Of a stretch of DNA of 64,000 bases, positions 9,783 to 18,128 are shown piece by piece. Within the stretch, counting starts at the first letter, position 1. The number at the start of each line of letters is the position of its first letter. Origin of the DNA: a bacterium (GTDB taxonomy: Bacteria; Hinthialibacterota; Hinthialibacteria; OLB16); assembly GCA_022072055.1 (NCBI GenBank), contig JAJVIK010000006.1:227822-291821 (forward strand), written 5' to 3'. Below the pieces are notes generated by a model that worked only from the letters and a program-made list of their open reading frames with translations, had not been told where the DNA came from and did not search any database. A program made the translations under genes and the position numbers.

Positions 9783-12698
9783 TCAGTCCAAATGAACTTC
9801 CACCTTTTCCAACACCGGATAGCGGTCCCCATTGTCCGATTGAAATGTGGCGCGGTATTGGAGGCGCCGGTGAGTGGGATCCACCTCGAACGCCCCCTCT
9901 CTGACCGGCACCCACTCGGCTGAGCTCAGGGCCGCCTCATCCGGCGCGGACCGCGCTTCAAAGACAAGCGATGTTCCCTCCTCGATCTTCGCCGTTGAGA
10001 GAATCTCTCCCCTCGCGCGCGCGTCCTCCCAGGCGAACAGGGAGGATTCATAGGTCTCGCGCCATTTGCGGTCGTAAATGTTCCCGATATCCTCGGTCCA
10101 GAACCAGTGCGGGCCGACAGTCGGCAGGAGGGTCACCCGTGGATTCTTGAAGCGCGCCCCATCGTTATAGAACACCTTCGATTCCGCGGCATGATCGCCA
10201 TCCTTGGTGTGGCAGGCCATGGCGAGATCGAGTTTCCCATCGCGGTCGAAATCGGCGGCCAGACCATCCGCCGCGGAATCGCCGATGAGCACGGTCCGAT
10301 TTCGGGTGGAGAACCCTTCCGGCCCACCCCAGTAGAGCAGGCTGGGGAGGGATTCCCGCGTGAGATCGGCGTGATAGGCGGCCATAAAGAGGTCCAGGTG
10401 GCCATCCGCGTCCCAGTCGGCGATGGTGATCCCCAGCGGCGTGTTGCCGGGAAGCCACTGAGAGCGGGTCTCAGAAAAACCTTTTGGGCCTCCCCAGAAG
10501 ATCAGCAATCCCGTGTCCATGTGCCCGGCCACCGGGTCGCTGTAACTCCCCACCGCGAGATCGAGCCAACCGTCCGCGTTCAGGTCGGCGGTCTCCAGTT
10601 CGATCGGGTGCGGCATCTCCAGCGTGCTCTGATGGTCCGCTGAAAACCCATTCGGTCCACCCCAAAAGAGGCGGACCAAGTGTTTGTTGTACGAGGTCAC
10701 CGCGATATCCAAATGGTCATCCTGATTGAAATCCGCGATGGCGCAGATCGAGGAGCGTCCCTCCGAGGGAAGCGCGAGGCGCCGATCTCGGCTGAACCCC
10801 TCAGCGGAGCCGTAATAGACCGCCAGGAGATCCGGTTCTCCGGGTTTGGGCGGATCGAAGGCCCCAAGGACAAGGTCGAGAAAACCATCCCGGTCCAGGT
10901 CGGCCACATTGCTGCTGTAGAGGTTGTACTCGCGGAGGACTGTGTGACGGTTAACGAGGTCAAACCCTTTCGGCCCGCCCCAATAGATGTTCGCGCCGAG
11001 CTCCCCAAGGGCCTCGGCCCCCTCCCCGCCAAGGTGTCCGGAGCAGAGCGCGATCAGGTCGGTCCAGCCATCGGCGTTCAGGTCGGCGGCGCTGGATTCG
11101 TATCCGCTATGAAAAGGGATTCGCCACCTGTTGGCCTCGGAGAACCCTTCGGCGCCCCCCCAATAGACCTCCAGGGGGATCTTCTCGTCCACAGTCCCTC
11201 CTTGACTGTTGGAAAAGGAGAGCGCGGGGGGATACCCCTCAGAGGGAGGAACAAAGGCCACATGGGTCGCGCCGCAGGTCAGAAAACCCCCAGGGGCCTT
11301 CTCCAAACGCCTCCCGCCTTGACCAAAGAACAGGACTGACTCGGCGGAAAAGCTCTCCTCGGACTGGTAGACCGAGACCGCCAAGTCGGGCCGGCTATCC
11401 CGGTTCAGGTCGCCCACCGCGGTGGAGGTGGCATGCGGGATCGACAGGTCGAGATACTCCTGGAACTCCTTCCCCTCCGGTCCCCCCCAATACACGCGAA
11501 CACGATCCTGGTCAGCCTTCTCGACACCCACCGCCTCGCCCCCGGCGGCGTGAGCAATTGCCACATGGGTGAGAATCAGATCGGCGCGTCGATCCTGGTC
11601 GAGGTCGGCGATGGTGACATGGGAGGCGGGAGCGGCATCGAGGACTCGCGCCTCGCCCCATTTCCCATCCCCGGATGAGGGAATCACAAAAAGGTGGTCG
11701 CCTGATGTCCCAACGAGGAGATCCTCCAGGTCATCGTTGTCCGCATCCCCCACCGCGATGCACCTCCCCCCATCACCGGGAAGGGGAACCGAGGTCCGGC
11801 TCGGCGTGGAGCTTTCGCTGCTCCTCGGGGCGGACCAAAACACCTGGATCGTGAGGGTTCCGGTGAGCGCCGCCAGGTCCCGCGCCCCATCCAGATCGAA
11901 ATCACCGGCCGCGAGATCCAGCGCGCTGGGAACCCCGAAGTCCGAGTAGCGGGTCAAGGCAAATCCCCTGGGACTTCCCCAATAGACTCGGATGACATTC
12001 CCTTCCGGCTGCCCCGGAAGCCAGGCCGGGGCATTCAGCACCGCGATGTCCGGCCATCCGTTACGGTCGAGGTCCGGGAGCGCGATGGCCTTGGCGTCAT
12101 GGACCGGGAGGATTCCGTTGGCGCGGGAAGCGGGCCAGCCATCCGGCCCGCCCCAGATCACGGTGACCATGCGGCGAGGGTGTTGGATTCCCTGACGATT
12201 CGGACAGAAGACCAGGTCTTGGAAGCCATCCTTGTTCAGGTCGCCGACCGCGGAGGCGAGGCTCCCCTCCACCGCGAGGTCTCGGGATTCGAGCTCCCCG
12301 CCCGGCGAAATCCGACCGAGAGTGGCGGGAAGAATCCCGCGCAGATCATGCGTGCTGTTGAACAGCAGGTCGATGAAACCATCCTGGTTGAGATCGCTCT
12401 TGTGGATGGTGCGAATCGAGCTATCCCGGCTGACATACAGGTTCTGTCCACTCGACCCCAGCCGCCCCTTGGCGAAATCCTCGAAGGAATCATCCGTCCA
12501 GGTTATCGGTTCAGCGTGAACCGATGAGACCGTGATGACCACGAGAATGAGGATGGAGAATAGGATGTATGGTAGTGTTGGAAGCGTTTGCAGAAATCGT
12601 TCCTGGGCTCTTGCGGCCTCAGGCTGTCGGCCCGGATCGAGGGTGGATGTGTAGAAAGTTGACCCATCAAGGAAGATTCTTACACGGTCATCGCTCAT
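9783..12698 (-). CDS. Secreted FG-GAP/VCBS repeat beta-propeller protein
   Basis: The 971-residue protein contains about 13 calcium-loop repeats of form DxDxDGxxD, for example DLNQDGFIDLLF, DLDRNGWPDIAV, DLNADGWTDLIAL, DLDRDGFLDLVLG and DFDRDGKLDLAMA, alternating with WGGPEGF-type strands. These are integrin-like FG-GAP blades, so about two seven-bladed propellers are likely. A hydrophobic segment (LPYILFSILILVVITVSSVHA) about 45 residues after the ATG should direct export; the n-region is unusually long. The C-terminal 130 residues are a different, beta-rich domain. Only a GTG at 12716 and an ATG at 12698 can start it, and neither has a clear Shine-Dalgarno site. I prefer the ATG because the GTG abuts the U-tract of a terminator. 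The ligand is unknown; FG-GAP proteins usually bind surfaces or proteins. Confidence 0.8.
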   Translation of the reverse strand: MSDDRVRIFLDGSTFYTSTLDPGRQPEAARAQERFLQTLPTLPYILFSILILVVITVSSVHAEPITWTDDSFEDFAKGRLGSSGQNLYVSRDSSIRTIHKSDLNQDGFIDLLFNSTHDLRGILPATLGRISPGGELESRDLAVEGSLASAVGDLNKDGFQDLVFCPNRQGIQHPRRMVTVIWGGPDGWPASRANGILPVHDAKAIALPDLDRNGWPDIAVLNAPAWLPGQPEGNVIRVYWGSPRGFALTRYSDFGVPSALDLAAGDFDLDGARDLAALTGTLTIQVFWSAPRSSESSTPSRTSVPLPGDGGRCIAVGDADNDDLEDLLVGTSGDHLFVIPSSGDGKWGEARVLDAAPASHVTIADLDQDRRADLILTHVAIAHAAGGEAVGVEKADQDRVRVYWGGPEGKEFQEYLDLSIPHATSTAVGDLNRDSRPDLAVSVYQSEESFSAESVLFFGQGGRRLEKAPGGFLTCGATHVAFVPPSEGYPPALSFSNSQGGTVDEKIPLEVYWGGAEGFSEANRWRIPFHSGYESSAADLNADGWTDLIALCSGHLGGEGAEALGELGANIYWGGPKGFDLVNRHTVLREYNLYSSNVADLDRDGFLDLVLGAFDPPKPGEPDLLAVYYGSAEGFSRDRRLALPSEGRSSICAIADFNQDDHLDIAVTSYNKHLVRLFWGGPNGFSADHQSTLEMPHPIELETADLNADGWLDLAVGSYSDPVAGHMDTGLLIFWGGPKGFSETRSQWLPGNTPLGITIADWDADGHLDLFMAAYHADLTRESLPSLLYWGGPEGFSTRNRTVLIGDSAADGLAADFDRDGKLDLAMACHTKDGDHAAESKVFYNDGARFKNPRVTLLPTVGPHWFWTEDIGNIYDRKWRETYESSLFAWEDARARGEILSTAKIEEGTSLVFEARSAPDEAALSSAEWVPVREGAFEVDPTHRRLQYRATFQSDNGDRYPVLEKVEVHLD
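12660..12672 (+). repeat. 13-bp direct repeat, copy 1
   Basis: TGACCCATCAAGG occurs here, inside the long n-region of the FG-GAP gene, and again at 12838-12850 in the intergenic stretch before it. The flanking bases differ, so it is a short exact repeat and not a longer duplication. It brackets the terminator and the start of the FG-GAP gene. Confidence 0.5.
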
Positions 12699-12716
12699 CG
12701 AGGTTGTGGCCGCCAC

Positions 12717-12770
12717 AAAAAAGGAACGCCAGCGATCCCCACGAGGTCAAAACCCCGGGCGATCGCTGGC
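12717..12770 (-). terminator. Intrinsic terminator after the minus-strand sialidase gene
   Basis: On the minus strand a perfect 10-bp stem (GCCAGCGATC, read from 12770, pairing with GATCGCTGGC ending at 12728) encloses a loop that has three further G-C pairs after a one-base bulge. It is followed by GTTCCTTTTTT down to 12717. This is a textbook Rho-independent terminator for the sialidase-like gene ending at 12890. Its U-tract lies directly beside the GTG at 12716 that could begin the next minus-strand gene. Confidence 0.75.
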
Positions 12771-12837
12771 ATGTAATAACCAATAGAAGAATACCGACTC
12801 TTGCATCTCGCCGTCAAGGGAAAGATCCGGAATCTCC

Positions 12838-12850
12838 TGACCCATCAAGG
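12838..12850 (+). repeat. 13-bp direct repeat, copy 2
   Basis: This is the second exact copy of TGACCCATCAAGG. It lies between the end of the minus-strand sialidase gene (12890) and the terminator at 12717-12770. Its function is unknown. Confidence 0.5.
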
Positions 12851-12889
12851 CGCGCTCGTCCACACCGGGCGGCCTCAGGTTCCCACCGC

Positions 12890-14002
12890 TCACACCCTCA
12901 ACCGAAACCAGCGAATGCTCGACACGCAATCCTCGTAACACCAGAACGCTCCGAAGACCAGGTTCTCGGACTCGCGGACAAGCGAAGGATACCCGAAACG
13001 AAGCGTGGCGAGTTGCTCGAAGGTGTTTTCCGACCGTTTGCCATAGGCGGCGGATGAGGTCCCCCAGATGGGTTCATCGGCGATTGGAATCCAGGCGGTC
13101 CCATCCAGACGCGCGAGGTGGGCCCAGAGCCCGCGACAATCGGTTCGCCGGTAAACGCACAGGATGCGATTATCCGCGAGGGCAAGCGGCGTGCAAGTTT
13201 CCCCATGAATCGGCGATTCGAAAGGCGACCCAAAGGTCTCCCCCGAGTCACTCGAGAAGGTGTAACGGTTTCTGAGACTTCGCCCCGTCCGCGTGTCGAA
13301 GGCCCAACAGAGCGCCAGCAACCGTCCATCGGCCAGCACTGCCTGCTTCTGCTCGAAGTGGGCGATGCCTTCGAGGCTCCCATCCATGACCGCGGCCCAG
13401 CGCGGCCAAGACCTCCCCGAATCCTCCGAGATGAAGGCCACCGCCTTCATGCCGAACGGGCAGTTCCCCTCCCAATCGCGCCAAATGGCCGTGGGGAGGA
13501 GAAGCCTCCCGGCCCCGAGGTCCGTGATTGGCGCGCAGGATTCAAAGGCGGCCCACTCCAGGGGTGGCCGGATCGGAATGGGCGCCTTCCAGGTTCGACC
13601 CAAGTCGGTGGAGCGGATGAGCGCGAACTCCGTGCGCACAAAGCCATCCGTGGCCGGATTGGCAAGTCCCTCCTCGGCCCTGCTCCGATCAAAGAAAGTC
13701 ACCAAGCCGAGCAGCGATCCATCCCGCGCGCGTGTGGTCCGGCAGGTGGTGGTGAAAGGTCTCTCCCAGGGCGGAGAGGCCGGTATTGGAGAGGGTTCGC
13801 TCCAGATCGCTCCGCCATCGGTGGAGCGGCACAGATACGAACGCACGTCGTGCGCTTCCATCGCCGCGCCGAGATCGAAGGTGACCACCAGCTCCCCATT
13901 GCCGCGCTCCATCACCGAGGGGAAGAAGGCGTGACGGCTGAAGATATTGGGTTTGGGGTTGCGGTACGCCAACCCACTATCCAGAAGTCGAAGGGCGGCC
14001 AT
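12890..14002 (-). CDS. Sialidase-like (BNR) propeller protein, no signal peptide
   Basis: The 370-residue protein has BNR-type signatures: LCRSTDGGAIWSEPSP, RSTDLGRTWKAPIPI, ISEDSGRSWPRW and FSSDSGETFGSPF, with the N-terminal RHAFFPSVMERGNGELVVTF typical of sialidase-family propellers. Unlike the protein encoded at 8660-9763, it begins MAALRLLDSGLAYRNPKP with no hydrophobic leader, so it may be cytoplasmic or may follow another route. The isomerase-like gene lies 41 bases upstream on the same strand, suggesting co-transcription, and an intrinsic terminator follows at 12717-12770. The family includes exo-sialidases and uncharacterised glycan-active enzymes; no catalytic set was verified here. 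Confidence 0.78.
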   Translation of the reverse strand: MAALRLLDSGLAYRNPKPNIFSRHAFFPSVMERGNGELVVTFDLGAAMEAHDVRSYLCRSTDGGAIWSEPSPIPASPPWERPFTTTCRTTRARDGSLLGLVTFFDRSRAEEGLANPATDGFVRTEFALIRSTDLGRTWKAPIPIRPPLEWAAFESCAPITDLGAGRLLLPTAIWRDWEGNCPFGMKAVAFISEDSGRSWPRWAAVMDGSLEGIAHFEQKQAVLADGRLLALCWAFDTRTGRSLRNRYTFSSDSGETFGSPFESPIHGETCTPLALADNRILCVYRRTDCRGLWAHLARLDGTAWIPIADEPIWGTSSAAYGKRSENTFEQLATLRFGYPSLVRESENLVFGAFWCYEDCVSSIRWFRLRV

Positions 14003-14043
14003 GTTTGGGGCGATCCGAAACCGATGGGCTGAAAGAGGCCCCC

Positions 14044-14832
14044 CTATTCCTGATCGCAGAGCTCAAAGGCCGCGCGCAACGCCTCGATCTTGCTTGCGCG
14101 CTTGGTCATGAACTCGTGGCCGAGGTAAAGGCTATAGTCGGTCGCCGCGATGGCTTTGCAGATTCCGATGTAGTCCATTTCCTGGGTGTGGTCCATGTCG
14201 TTCCTGCCGGGATTGCCCGCCGTGTGGAAATGGCCGATATGCCGGATGTTCTCGCGGATGGTCCGGATCACATCCCCCTCCATGATCTGCATGTGGTAGA
14301 TGTCATAGAGCAGCTTCACATTCGGGCTGTTTACTCGTTTGAGGACCTCGACCCCCCAGGCGGTGTGGTCGCACTGGTAGCCGGGATGGTCCACCTTGCT
14401 GTTGAGGAGCTCCAGATTGAGGTTGACTCCGGCGTCCTCGGCCGCCTTCGCGACCCGCGAAAGCCCTTCCGAGCAGACCTCGATGCCCTCCTCCTCGCTC
14501 TGTCCCGGGTTGCGGTTCCCCGAAAAGCAGATCATGCCGGGGATGTCGCGCTCCTTGGCGATGGCGATGCTCTCCAGGAGCTCCCGTTCGATTCGATCGT
14601 GGTTCTCGCGTTTGTTGAGGCCATCGGGCAGGCTTTCATGTCCGATCATGCTCGCCACCCGAAGCCCGTTCTTCCTGGCTTCGGCGCAGATTTCATCAAA
14701 GGGGGCGTGCTGACGGCCCCAGATCTCGACCGCCGCGAACCCGATCCGGGCAGCGTCGCGGAGAACCTCCGCCACCCCGCGCCCCTCATCCACAAACAGG
14801 CCGTAACAGAACGATTGCTTGATCCGCGCCAT
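14044..14832 (-). CDS. Hydroxypyruvate isomerase-like sugar phosphate isomerase/epimerase (TIM barrel)
   Basis: The 262-residue protein is a full-length xylose-isomerase-like TIM barrel. The expected metal and catalytic positions are present: E in LNLELLNSKVDHPGYQCD, D in VKLLYDIYHMQI, H in HIGHFHTAGNPGR and the last E in LYLGHEFMT. The LELLN...DHPGY and HTAGNPGR strings are characteristic of the Hyi (hydroxypyruvate isomerase) branch, although related proteins epimerise keto-sugars, so the true substrate is open. The start is well supported by GGAAGGAG about eight bases before the ATG. It leads a likely two-gene unit with the sialidase-like gene, consistent with use of a sugar released outside the cell. 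Confidence 0.85.
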   Translation of the reverse strand: MARIKQSFCYGLFVDEGRGVAEVLRDAARIGFAAVEIWGRQHAPFDEICAEARKNGLRVASMIGHESLPDGLNKRENHDRIERELLESIAIAKERDIPGMICFSGNRNPGQSEEEGIEVCSEGLSRVAKAAEDAGVNLNLELLNSKVDHPGYQCDHTAWGVEVLKRVNSPNVKLLYDIYHMQIMEGDVIRTIRENIRHIGHFHTAGNPGRNDMDHTQEMDYIGICKAIAATDYSLYLGHEFMTKRASKIEALRAAFELCDQE

Positions 14833-15015
14833 CGCCGCGCTCCTTCCGGGTGGGAGACTCCAGGCGGACAGGTCTCCAGGATTCCGACATCGGCGGGGGG
14901 ATTCCTACCTCCCAGCCAACCGGTAGGATAACCCAACCAAGAGCGCGCGGGATGGGGGTCCGATCCGGTTCGGAAGAGTGGCGATGACTCTCCCCGTGCG
15001 ATAAGGAATTCGGAC

Positions 15016-15954
15016 TTGCAGAACAACATCGCGGTTTACATCGTTCGTCGGCTGCTCGCGGCGATTCCGATTCTGATCGGGGTGACCCTTCTCACCTACA
15101 CCCTGGTGGAGGGAACCACCGACCCGGAACGATTGCTTCAGGGGCACCGTCAGGACCAAGCCTCCCTGGAGGCGATTCGGGAGAAGTACGGTTTCAACGA
15201 CCCCCACTGGAAGCGCTACCTGTCGTTTGTCACGGGCGCGCTGCGCGGGGACCTCGGCCGGTCGCTGGCTTTCAACTTCGAGGTGGGGGAGGAGATCGCG
15301 CGGCGGTTCCCCGCCACGGCGCTGCTCGCGCTCACTTCGCTTGCGATTGCGATCCTGGTGGGGGTCGGCCTGGGGGTGCTCTCCGCATTGTATCACTCCC
15401 GCTGGCAAGATGGTTTCATCTCGCTCTTCGCGTTGGTGGGGATCAGTTTCCCGATCTTCGCGCTCGCGGTTTTCCTGCAGTTGCTGTTTTCGGTTTCCCT
15501 CGGCTGGTTGCCGGTCACCGGCTATGTGGATCGGTCCTGGAGCACTCTGATCCTCCCTTCGGCGGCGCTGGCGACACGCCCGATGGCGGTGATCGCGCGC
15601 CTGATGCGCAGTTCGATGATTGAGACCCTGCGCAGCCCCTACATCACCACCGCGCGGGCGAAAGGCTTGGGGCGCGCGGCGGTGTTGGCCAAGCACGCCT
15701 TCAAGAACGCCCTCAATCCCGTGCTCACCGCGATCAGCGGCTCGCTCGCGGAACTCCTCGCGGGGGCCTTCTTCATCGAGCTGATCTTCAATTGGCCGGG
15801 GATCGGAAAGCTCGGGTTTGACGCGGTCACCCGTTCGGACCCCTTTCTCCTCGAAGGGACCGTGCTGGTCTCCGCCGTGATCTTCATCCTGGTGAACTTG
15901 GTCACCGACATCCTGTATTGCCTGGTGGACCCCAGGGTGCGATTGAACCGCTGA
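15016..15954 (+). CDS. ABC transporter permease, DppB/OppB family, orphan
   Basis: The 312-residue integral membrane protein starts at TTG 15016 with AAGGA at 15003-15007. It shows the family layout: N-terminal transmembrane helix (RRLLAAIPILIGVTLLTYTL), a periplasmic loop with YGFNDPHWKRYLSFVTGALRGDLGRS, and the cytoplasmic EAA-type loop TARAKGLGRAAVLAKHAFKNALNP that docks the ATPase. It ends with GAFFIELIFNWPGIGKLGFDAV and a last helix. Such permeases work with a DppC-type partner, two ATPases and a substrate-binding protein for peptide or nickel uptake. None of these is encoded nearby: upstream is a divergent isomerase gene and downstream an unrelated exporter on the other strand. Confidence 0.93.
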   Translation: MQNNIAVYIVRRLLAAIPILIGVTLLTYTLVEGTTDPERLLQGHRQDQASLEAIREKYGFNDPHWKRYLSFVTGALRGDLGRSLAFNFEVGEEIARRFPATALLALTSLAIAILVGVGLGVLSALYHSRWQDGFISLFALVGISFPIFALAVFLQLLFSVSLGWLPVTGYVDRSWSTLILPSAALATRPMAVIARLMRSSMIETLRSPYITTARAKGLGRAAVLAKHAFKNALNPVLTAISGSLAELLAGAFFIELIFNWPGIGKLGFDAVTRSDPFLLEGTVLVSAVIFILVNLVTDILYCLVDPRVRLNR

Positions 15955-15969
15955 GGGGAGCGAAGGGCT

Positions 15970-18090
15970 TCAATTCACTGGGGGTTCCGGACCCTCCACA
16001 GCCCCGTTCCCGCGCGCGAACTGGGCGTCATACAGGCCGGTGTACACCCCTCCGCGAGCGTAAAGCTCGGCGTGCGGACCGGACTCGACAATCCGCCCCT
16101 CCTCCAGGACCAGGATTCGGTCGGCGTTCAGGATGGTCGAGAGACGGTGCGCGATGGCGAAGGTGGTGCGATGCTCCATCAGGCTGTCGAGGGCCCGTTG
16201 GACCAGTTGCTCCGAGGCGGTGTCGAGCGAGGCGGTGGCCTCATCGAGGATCAGAATCGGGGGGTTCTTAAGGATCGCGCGCGCGATGGCCACGCGCTGG
16301 GCCTGTCCCCCGGAAAGCCGCGTGCCCATCTCCCCGATCACCGTGTCGTACCCGTTCGGCAGCTCCCGAATGAACTCATCGGCGTAAGCCGCCTCCGCCG
16401 CGTGACAAATCTCCTCGAGCGGGATGTCCGGGCGCCCGTAGGCGATGTTCCGCGCCACCGTGTCGTTGAAGAGGACCGTGCGCTGGGTGACAATTCCGAT
16501 CTGTTCCAGCAGCGAGTCGAGCCGGACCTTGCGCACATCCAGGTCATCGAATCTCACCGCCCCCTCGGTGACATCATGGAAACGCGCGATCAGATTGACC
16601 AGCGTGGTCTTGCCCGCGCCGGTCTTGCCGACAATCGCGATCTTTTCCCCACGCTTCACGGTCACATTCAGGTCTTTCAGGACCGGCTCCCCGCCGTAGG
16701 CGAAGTTCACATTCTCGAAGCGAATCTCCCGCCAATCCTTCGGAACCGGGACCGCGTCCGGGGCATCCACAATCTCCGGCTCCCGATCCATGACCGTGAA
16801 AATCCGCTTGCCCGCCTCGGCCATCTCACCCAGCTGGAATTTCGCCTTCCAAAAGCGGTCAAGCGGCTTGATGGTCATGGTGAATGCGGCGGCGATGGTG
16901 GCCAGGTTGCCGAGCTCCACCGATCCCGCGGCGGCTTCTTGGGACATCATCGCGATGATAATCACCCCGGCCACGCCGAAGGCCGCCGCCATTTCGGTGG
17001 CGGGACTGGAAAAGGCGCGGGCCTTGCGAATCTTCATCTCGCGCCGCAGAAGGGTCCGGGTTTCGTCTTGGTATCGGCGCTGCTCATAGTCCTCCATGTT
17101 GAAGGCTTTCACCACTTCCACTCCGGTGAGGGTTTCCACGAGGACCGAGCTGATATCCGCGCGCTTCTCCTGCGCGCGCCGTGAGGCCTTCCGAATTCTG
17201 CGGCTCATCGCGCCCATCGGGAGCGCGAGCGCGGGAACCAGCAGCAGGATCAGCAGAGCGGTCTTCCAGTCGATCAGGAAGGAGCCGGCGATGCAGGCGG
17301 CCACCTCAAAGGGGGACTGGATCAGGTCCTGGAGCACGCCCACCACCTGGGAACTCAGCACATGCACATCGTTGACCATCCGGGACATCAGGTCCCCCGT
17401 TCGGGAATGACGGAAGAACGCCACCGGCTGCCGAAGAATCTTGGAGTAGAGGTCGTTCTGAATGTCCCGCACCACATTGAGCGAGACCGAGGCCAAAACC
17501 ACAGAGCGGATGACTCCAAGGACCCCCTTGATGAAGAACAGGATCGGAACCAGCACGGCATACAGCCAGATCGGCGCGGGTTTCTCCTTGGATTCAACCA
17601 GACTCACATGGTGGACTCGGCCCAGCTCCTTCGGAATAGCCTGGTCCACGGTGACCTTGGAGGGCCTGCCGAGCAGGCCCTTGCCGGGCAGGGTCACAAG
17701 GACCGTGGTCGGCGGAAGCAGCGAGGCGTTCGCCACCAAGGTGACTTTCGAGCCGCCCCCGCCTCCGCTCACCAAGATGGAGCGTAGCAACTGGTTTCGC
17801 AGCACCCACTCCGGATAGCGCGAACCTCTCGTGGGAAGGGCCTCATCGAGGGGTTTCGCCGTCCCATCCTCAAGATGAAGGAGGATGTTCCGCGACGAGA
17901 CCCGACCCGTCTCTGCCACCAGATGGTTGTCGGCGAAGGGCTTGATCAGGGAAATGGGCAGGAACGCGAAGATCGCGAACAGAATCGAGGTGACAAAGAC
18001 AATCACAATCCGCCCCAGGTAGGTCGAGGCGTACCGCGCAAGGCGGCGAACAGTTGGAAGCGCGCTTGCCGGGCGTGGGTCAGAGGGCAC
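15970..18090 (-). CDS. MsbA-like ABC exporter (fused permease-ATPase) with large periplasmic insertion
   Basis: The 706-residue protein has an ABC exporter membrane domain followed by an ATPase: Walker A GKTGAGKT at 488-495, signature LSGGQ at 592-596, Walker B ending D616-E617 (ILILDEA) and a later H-loop (TTFAIAHRL). It resembles lipid A or drug exporters. It is about 120 residues longer than MsbA because of an insertion between the first and second transmembrane helices (residues about 40-155), which includes the glycine run SGGGGGS at 108-114. The start is a GTG at 18090 with GGAG about 11 bases upstream. The substrate is not evident; a lipid or envelope glycolipid is a reasonable guess in this Gram-negative setting. 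Confidence 0.9.
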   Translation of the reverse strand: MPSDPRPASALPTVRRLARYASTYLGRIVIVFVTSILFAIFAFLPISLIKPFADNHLVAETGRVSSRNILLHLEDGTAKPLDEALPTRGSRYPEWVLRNQLLRSILVSGGGGGSKVTLVANASLLPPTTVLVTLPGKGLLGRPSKVTVDQAIPKELGRVHHVSLVESKEKPAPIWLYAVLVPILFFIKGVLGVIRSVVLASVSLNVVRDIQNDLYSKILRQPVAFFRHSRTGDLMSRMVNDVHVLSSQVVGVLQDLIQSPFEVAACIAGSFLIDWKTALLILLLVPALALPMGAMSRRIRKASRRAQEKRADISSVLVETLTGVEVVKAFNMEDYEQRRYQDETRTLLRREMKIRKARAFSSPATEMAAAFGVAGVIIIAMMSQEAAAGSVELGNLATIAAAFTMTIKPLDRFWKAKFQLGEMAEAGKRIFTVMDREPEIVDAPDAVPVPKDWREIRFENVNFAYGGEPVLKDLNVTVKRGEKIAIVGKTGAGKTTLVNLIARFHDVTEGAVRFDDLDVRKVRLDSLLEQIGIVTQRTVLFNDTVARNIAYGRPDIPLEEICHAAEAAYADEFIRELPNGYDTVIGEMGTRLSGGQAQRVAIARAILKNPPILILDEATASLDTASEQLVQRALDSLMEHRTTFAIAHRLSTILNADRILVLEEGRIVESGPHAELYARGGVYTGLYDAQFARGNGAVEGPEPPVN

Positions 18091-18128
18091 CGCGGGGGGA
18101 TCTCCGAGGCAAAGGGGACATGGGAATG

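Noticed and set aside
14005-14931. Long plus-strand ORF of 308 codons
   Set aside because: It is the antisense shadow of the isomerase gene; the product has no recognisable motif, while the minus-strand frame has a full set of conserved residues.
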